Origin: Streptomyces sp. Je 1-79
GTDB taxonomy: Bacteria; Actinomycetota; Actinomycetes; Streptomycetales; Streptomycetaceae
Length of the DNA: 45,124 nucleotides
Reading direction: 5' to 3'
NCBI RefSeq assembly: GCF_025195125.1
Contig: NZ_JAMGSL010000020.1
Coordinates: 72,649-117,772, forward strand
Below the pieces are notes generated by a model that was not told where the DNA came from, ran no database searches, and saw only the letters and a list, made by a program, of their open reading frames with translations. A program made the position numbers and the translations under genes. Positions 42,166 through 45,124 of this stretch are shown here, piece by piece. Position 1 is the stretch's first letter; the number at the start of each line of letters is the position of its first letter.

Positions 42166-42200
42166 CGAAGCCCCCGGAGGGAACCCCTCCGGGGGCTTCG
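42166..42200 (+). terminator. Strong hairpin terminator after the DUF805 gene
   Basis: Perfect 15-bp arms CGAAGCCCCCGGAGG (42166-42180) and CCTCCGGGGGCTTCG (42186-42200) with a 5-nt loop, starting 12 nt after the stop codon. Confidence 0.9.
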
Positions 42201-42411
42201 CCCATTCCCGGTCCCGGCCCCGACCCGGACGCCGACCCCGAGCCCAACGGCCCCGACCCCGGCCCGGACGCCTCCCCGGGGTCGTAAGGCCAGTGACGCT
42301 TCGTAGCACTTGCCGGCCGCTCCTTGTGCACCGTGGCACACGACCCGCCTCCTCCCCCGCCCCTAGCCTCGCCGCAACGGTTCGAAATCGAACGAACGAG
42401 GGGCGGTACCG

Positions 42412-43704
42412 GTGAACTGGCTCATCCACGACTACCGCGAGAGCGATCTCGCCGCGGTCGTCCACCTGATCGACACCACGGCCGAGCTCGGACAGGAGTC
42501 CGTGTTCTCCCTGGCCGAGTGCATCGGCGCCTTGACCTCCCGCCAGCCGGCCGTCGTCGCCGTCCACCAGGGCGTCCCCATCGGAGCGGCGCTCGCCTCG
42601 GTCTCGGGCGAGCGGGCCTGGGTGATGCGGATCGCGATCTCCTCGGCCTGGCGTGGCCGGGGGCTCGCCAGCGCGCTCCTGGTCGAGCTGGAGCGGCGGC
42701 TGGTCGCGGCGCGCGTGGGACGGATCGCGTACGTCCTGCCCGAGGAGGAACTGCTCGGCGAGGGCCTGCTCAACGCCGGGTACACCCGTCAGCCCGCCGT
42801 CGCCTACTTCGAGAAGGTCGAGCCGCTGCACGGCCCCGCCGCCAATCTCCTCGACGACCTCGGCGGGCGGCTGCTGCCGGGCGATCTGTGGGCCAAGGTC
42901 GCCGGCATGGAGCGCGAGAAGGACCTGATCGAACGGCGTGTCGTCCTGCCGCTCGCCGAGCCCGAGCGCGCGGCGCGGCACGGCGTGCGTCCGCCGCGCG
43001 CGGTGGGCCTGTTCGGCCCGCCGGGCACGGGCAAGACCACGTTCGCCCGTGGGATCGCCTCCCGGCTCGGCTGGCCGTTCGTGGAGATCCTGCCGTCCCG
43101 GCTCGCCGACGAGGGCAATCTGGCGGCGGCGCTGCGGTCCGCGTTCGCCCGGATCGCGGAGCTGGAACGGGTGCTGGTCTTCATCGACGAGGTCGAGGAG
43201 ATCGCCCCCGTGCGGCAGGAGCCCGCGCAGCCCGGCGGCATGCACGGGGTGACGAACGAACTCCTCAAGCTCATCCCGGGGTTCCGTGAGCGGGACGAGC
43301 GGCTGCTCGTCTGCGCGACGAACTCGATCCGCTCCCTCGATCCTGCCTTCCTGCGCCCCGGGCGCTTCGACTACCTGATCCCCATCGGGACACCGGACAA
43401 GGCGGCCCGCGCCGCGATCTGGGCGCGGTACACGGAGGGCCGGCCCGATGTCGACATCGACGAACTGGTGGCGGCGAGCGACCTGTTCACGCCCGCCGAC
43501 ATCGAGCATGCCGCCCGGATCGCCGCCCAGAACTCCTTCGAGCGCGATCTGGCCGCCGTCGGCGGTCGCACGGCGGCCGACGAGCGGCTTCCGGGCGCGA
43601 CCACCGCGGACTATCTGGAGGCGGTCGGCCAGTGCAGGCCGACGGTGACTCCGGAGATGATCACCCAGTTCGAGTCGGACATCACCCGCCACGCGCGGTT
43701 CTGA
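42412..43704 (+). CDS. GNAT-AAA+ ATPase fusion protein
   Basis: A 430-residue fusion. Residues 1-135 are a GNAT acetyltransferase (acetyl-CoA site SAWRGRGLASALLVELERR at 78-96). Residues about 165-425 are an AAA+ ATPase of the FtsH/Cdc48-like group: Walker A GPPGTGKTT at 202-210, Walker B VLVFIDE at 254-260, sensor 1 ATN at 302-304 and arginine-finger region FLRPGRFD at 313-320 (SRH). The AAA+ part probably remodels or unfolds a partner, and the GNAT part may modify or recognise it. GTG start at 42412. A perfect palindrome lies after it. Confidence 0.88.
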   Translation: MNWLIHDYRESDLAAVVHLIDTTAELGQESVFSLAECIGALTSRQPAVVAVHQGVPIGAALASVSGERAWVMRIAISSAWRGRGLASALLVELERRLVAARVGRIAYVLPEEELLGEGLLNAGYTRQPAVAYFEKVEPLHGPAANLLDDLGGRLLPGDLWAKVAGMEREKDLIERRVVLPLAEPERAARHGVRPPRAVGLFGPPGTGKTTFARGIASRLGWPFVEILPSRLADEGNLAAALRSAFARIAELERVLVFIDEVEEIAPVRQEPAQPGGMHGVTNELLKLIPGFRERDERLLVCATNSIRSLDPAFLRPGRFDYLIPIGTPDKAARAAIWARYTEGRPDVDIDELVAASDLFTPADIEHAARIAAQNSFERDLAAVGGRTAADERLPGATTADYLEAVGQCRPTVTPEMITQFESDITRHARF

Positions 43705-43740
43705 CGGGGTGTCGCGGTCCATATCGTGGTCGTCAGCGTT

Positions 43741-43768
43741 CCGGACGTCGTCCGCGGACGACGTCCGG
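43741..43768. promoter_or_regulatory. Perfect 28-bp palindrome
   Basis: CCGGACGTCGTCCG followed directly by its exact reverse complement, with no loop. It lies 36 nt after the GNAT-AAA+ gene stop and 23 nt before the next start codon, overlapping the likely 5' region of that gene. It could be an operator for a dimeric regulator or a terminator hairpin; the lack of a loop favours an operator. Confidence 0.6.
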
Positions 43769-43791
43769 CGACGAGGAGGGGGACTGATCCC

Positions 43792-44370
43792 ATGGAGCGG
43801 TACGAGGGCCTGGAGCTCATGACGGTCACACAGACGGCCGAGCTGGAGGCATGGCTGGAGGCCCACCACGCCGACACGCCCGGGGTATGGCTGAGGATCG
43901 CCAAGAAGGGCAAGGGGGGCGAGTCGCTGACGAACCCCGAGATCCTCGACTGCATGCTCTGCTTCGGCTGGATCGACGGACAGCGCAAGGGCGGGGACGG
44001 GGCGTACTACTTCCAGAAGTACACCCCGCGGCGGTCGCGCAGCCTCTGGTCGCAGGTGAACGTCCGCAAGATCGAGGCGCTCACGGCGGCGGGCCGGATG
44101 CGCGAGCCGGGGCTCGCCGAGGTGCGGGCGGCGCAGGCGGACGGCCGGTGGGAGAGCGCGTACCCGTCCCAGGCCGAGGCGACCGTACCGGACGACCTCG
44201 CGGCGGCGCTGGCGGCCGACGCCCGGGCGCGGGCCTTCTACGAGGGGCTCGGGAAGACCGACCAGTACATGGTGATCATGCGGCTGTGGCAGGCCCGCAC
44301 GCCCAAGGGCCGGGCGGAACGGCTGGAGCGGATGGTGGCGAAGCTGGCGGCCGGCGAGAAGGTCCGGTGA
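43792..44370 (+). CDS. YdeI/OmpD-associated-type protein
   Basis: A 192-residue protein of the bacteriocin-protection/YdeI type: ELEAWLEAHHADTPGVWLRIAKKG, ILDCMLCFGWIDGQRKGGDGAYYFQKYTPRRSRSLWS and QVNVRKIEAL are its signature blocks. In E. coli YdeI is linked to protection against cationic peptides through OmpD/F; here the mechanism is unknown. The ATG at 43792 follows GAGGAGGGGG. It converges with the GNAT gene 21 nt downstream. Confidence 0.85.
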   Translation: MERYEGLELMTVTQTAELEAWLEAHHADTPGVWLRIAKKGKGGESLTNPEILDCMLCFGWIDGQRKGGDGAYYFQKYTPRRSRSLWSQVNVRKIEALTAAGRMREPGLAEVRAAQADGRWESAYPSQAEATVPDDLAAALAADARARAFYEGLGKTDQYMVIMRLWQARTPKGRAERLERMVAKLAAGEKVR

Positions 44371-44391
44371 GCGGCGCGGGTTGCCGAGGTG

Positions 44392-44904
44392 TCAGCGTCG
44401 GCGGCGGTAGAGGACCTGGTGGGCGTCGTGCTCGACGAAGGACGAGACGTGGGTCATCCCGACGGCTTCGAGGAGCCGCCGGGAGGGGTGGTTCGCCTCC
44501 TGCGTGAGCGCGACGACGCTGGGGGTGCCGTGGAGCGTCGCGCCGACGACGGCGGCGACCGCCTCGCGGGCGTAGCCGTGGCCCCAGTGCTCGGGCAGGA
44601 ACTGGTACGACACCTCGGTCTCCCCGTCCCGCGCCTCCGGCTCCACCGTCACGAGCCCGAGCAGCACCCCGTCCGCGGCCCGCACCACCGCGTAGACGCC
44701 GGGTGCCCCGACGACGCGCCGCTGGCGGATCCGTACGACCTGCTCGGTGACCGGCCCGCCCAGATGCCTTCTGACGTCGGGGTCCGTCCACAACCGCGTG
44801 ACGGCCGGCACGTCGGCCGTCCGCACGGGGCGCAGCAGCAGTCGCTCGGTGGTGAGGTCGTCGGCCGGCGCGGCGGAAGGAGAGGCGTGCATACGTACGA
44901 TCAT
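44392..44904 (-). CDS. GNAT-family N-acetyltransferase (RimJ/RimL-like)
   Basis: A 170-residue GNAT of the RimJ/RimL type, with LTTERLLLRPVRTADVPAVTRLW at the start, VSYQFLPEHWGHGYAREAVAAVV (motif A, G-x-G-x-A) and ALTQEANHPSRRLLEAVGM (motif B). It likely acetylates an amine of a small molecule or protein. The start is ambiguous: ATG at 44904 or at 44892 (both without strong Shine-Dalgarno sites). The MITE copy 2 lies 52 nt upstream. Confidence 0.85.
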   Translation of the reverse strand: MIVRMHASPSAAPADDLTTERLLLRPVRTADVPAVTRLWTDPDVRRHLGGPVTEQVVRIRQRRVVGAPGVYAVVRAADGVLLGLVTVEPEARDGETEVSYQFLPEHWGHGYAREAVAAVVGATLHGTPSVVALTQEANHPSRRLLEAVGMTHVSSFVEHDAHQVLYRRRR

Positions 44905-44955
44905 CTCAGCCCGCACGGCCGCGCCGCCCTGCACCGGGGTGTGAGCGCCGTCGTC

Positions 44956-45123
44956 CTAGGCCCTCTCGTCACCATGGGCCCCGGCGGCGAGCGGCGGCTG
45001 GCGCGGTGCATCGCAAGGCGGAGGATCGCCCTCGTACTGGGCGTACTCGGCGACTGACGACAACGCGGCGAGGTGCCGTGCCAGGCGTCGGGAGCAGGGG
45101 GCCATGGTGACGACAGGGCCTAG
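44956..45123. mobile_element. MITE-like element, type B ends, copy 2
   Basis: A 168-bp element bounded by CTAG on both sides, with the same terminal repeat as the copy at 24758-24925 (CTAGGCCCTGTCGTCACCAT at its right end, reading inward). The whole element is the reverse complement of that copy with only a handful of differences (roughly 95% identity by eye). It has no transposase. It lies upstream of the GNAT gene and ends one base before the window edge, so the neighbouring gene is not visible. Confidence 0.85.
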
Positions 45124-45124
45124 G

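Noticed and set aside
41017..43869. Long open frame of 950 codons on the minus strand
   Set aside because: Antisense to SPW, DUF805 and GNAT-AAA+ genes, which have clear family motifs and terminators; a GC-bias artefact.

Overview
The window is GC-rich (about 70% or more), with strongly GC-biased third codon positions, many GTG starts and purine-rich Shine-Dalgarno sites. The gene families present (RheA/Hsp18, DUF2267, EACC1, SPW-repeat, DUF805, GlnX/GlnH-like, IorAB-like) point to a chromosomal, partly accessory region of a Streptomyces or close relative. I see no rRNA, tRNA, CRISPR array or intact transposase.

Layout. 1-2.4 kb: a two-gene RNA-repair cassette (T4 Pnkp-like kinase/phosphatase and T4 Rnl1-like RNA ligase), ending in a MITE-like repeat. 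2.5-8.4 kb: a secreted protein, an ankyrin protein coupled to a beta-propeller lipoprotein, a cytosine-deaminase-like amidohydrolase, a membrane EEP hydrolase and a flavodoxin-fold protein. 8.4-10.9 kb: a broken STAS gene, then divergent rheA/hsp18 with a perfect TGTCATC-N5-GATGACA operator, then two DUF2267 genes. 11.1-20.5 kb: a conflict/defence-like island holding EACC1, a 1502-residue caspase-STAND-TM-WD40 protein, a small membrane protein, a zinc-ribbon/McrB-N-like protein and a large protein with a PH-like C-terminus. 20.5-27 kb: a VWA surface-protein pair, a NarL-type two-component system, a membrane acyltransferase and a secreted alpha/beta hydrolase. 27-31.2 kb: a DHFR-like pseudogene, an IorA/IorB-like molybdenum hydroxylase and an F420-dependent-reductase-like NAD(P)-binding protein.

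31.2-35 kb: a GlnH-like solute-binding protein with a truncated GlnX-like gene and no PknG, then OsmC, a dienelactone-hydrolase-like protein lacking its nucleophile, and a heavily frameshifted tyrosine integrase. 35-45 kb: metallophosphoesterase, carboxylesterase, small enzymes (SnoaL-like, two GNATs, DinB, cupin, VOC), SPW and DUF805 membrane proteins, a GNAT-AAA+ fusion and a YdeI/OmpD-type protein.

Three MITE-like elements (8-218, 24758-24925, 44956-45123) share an internal core but carry two different terminal inverted repeats. All are bounded by CTAG, and two of them supply the TAG stop codon of the neighbouring gene. The strongest candidates for further interest are the EACC1-caspase-STAND-WD40 module with its neighbours, the RNA-repair pair, the GlnX/GlnH remnant without PknG, and the chimeric-ended MITE family.
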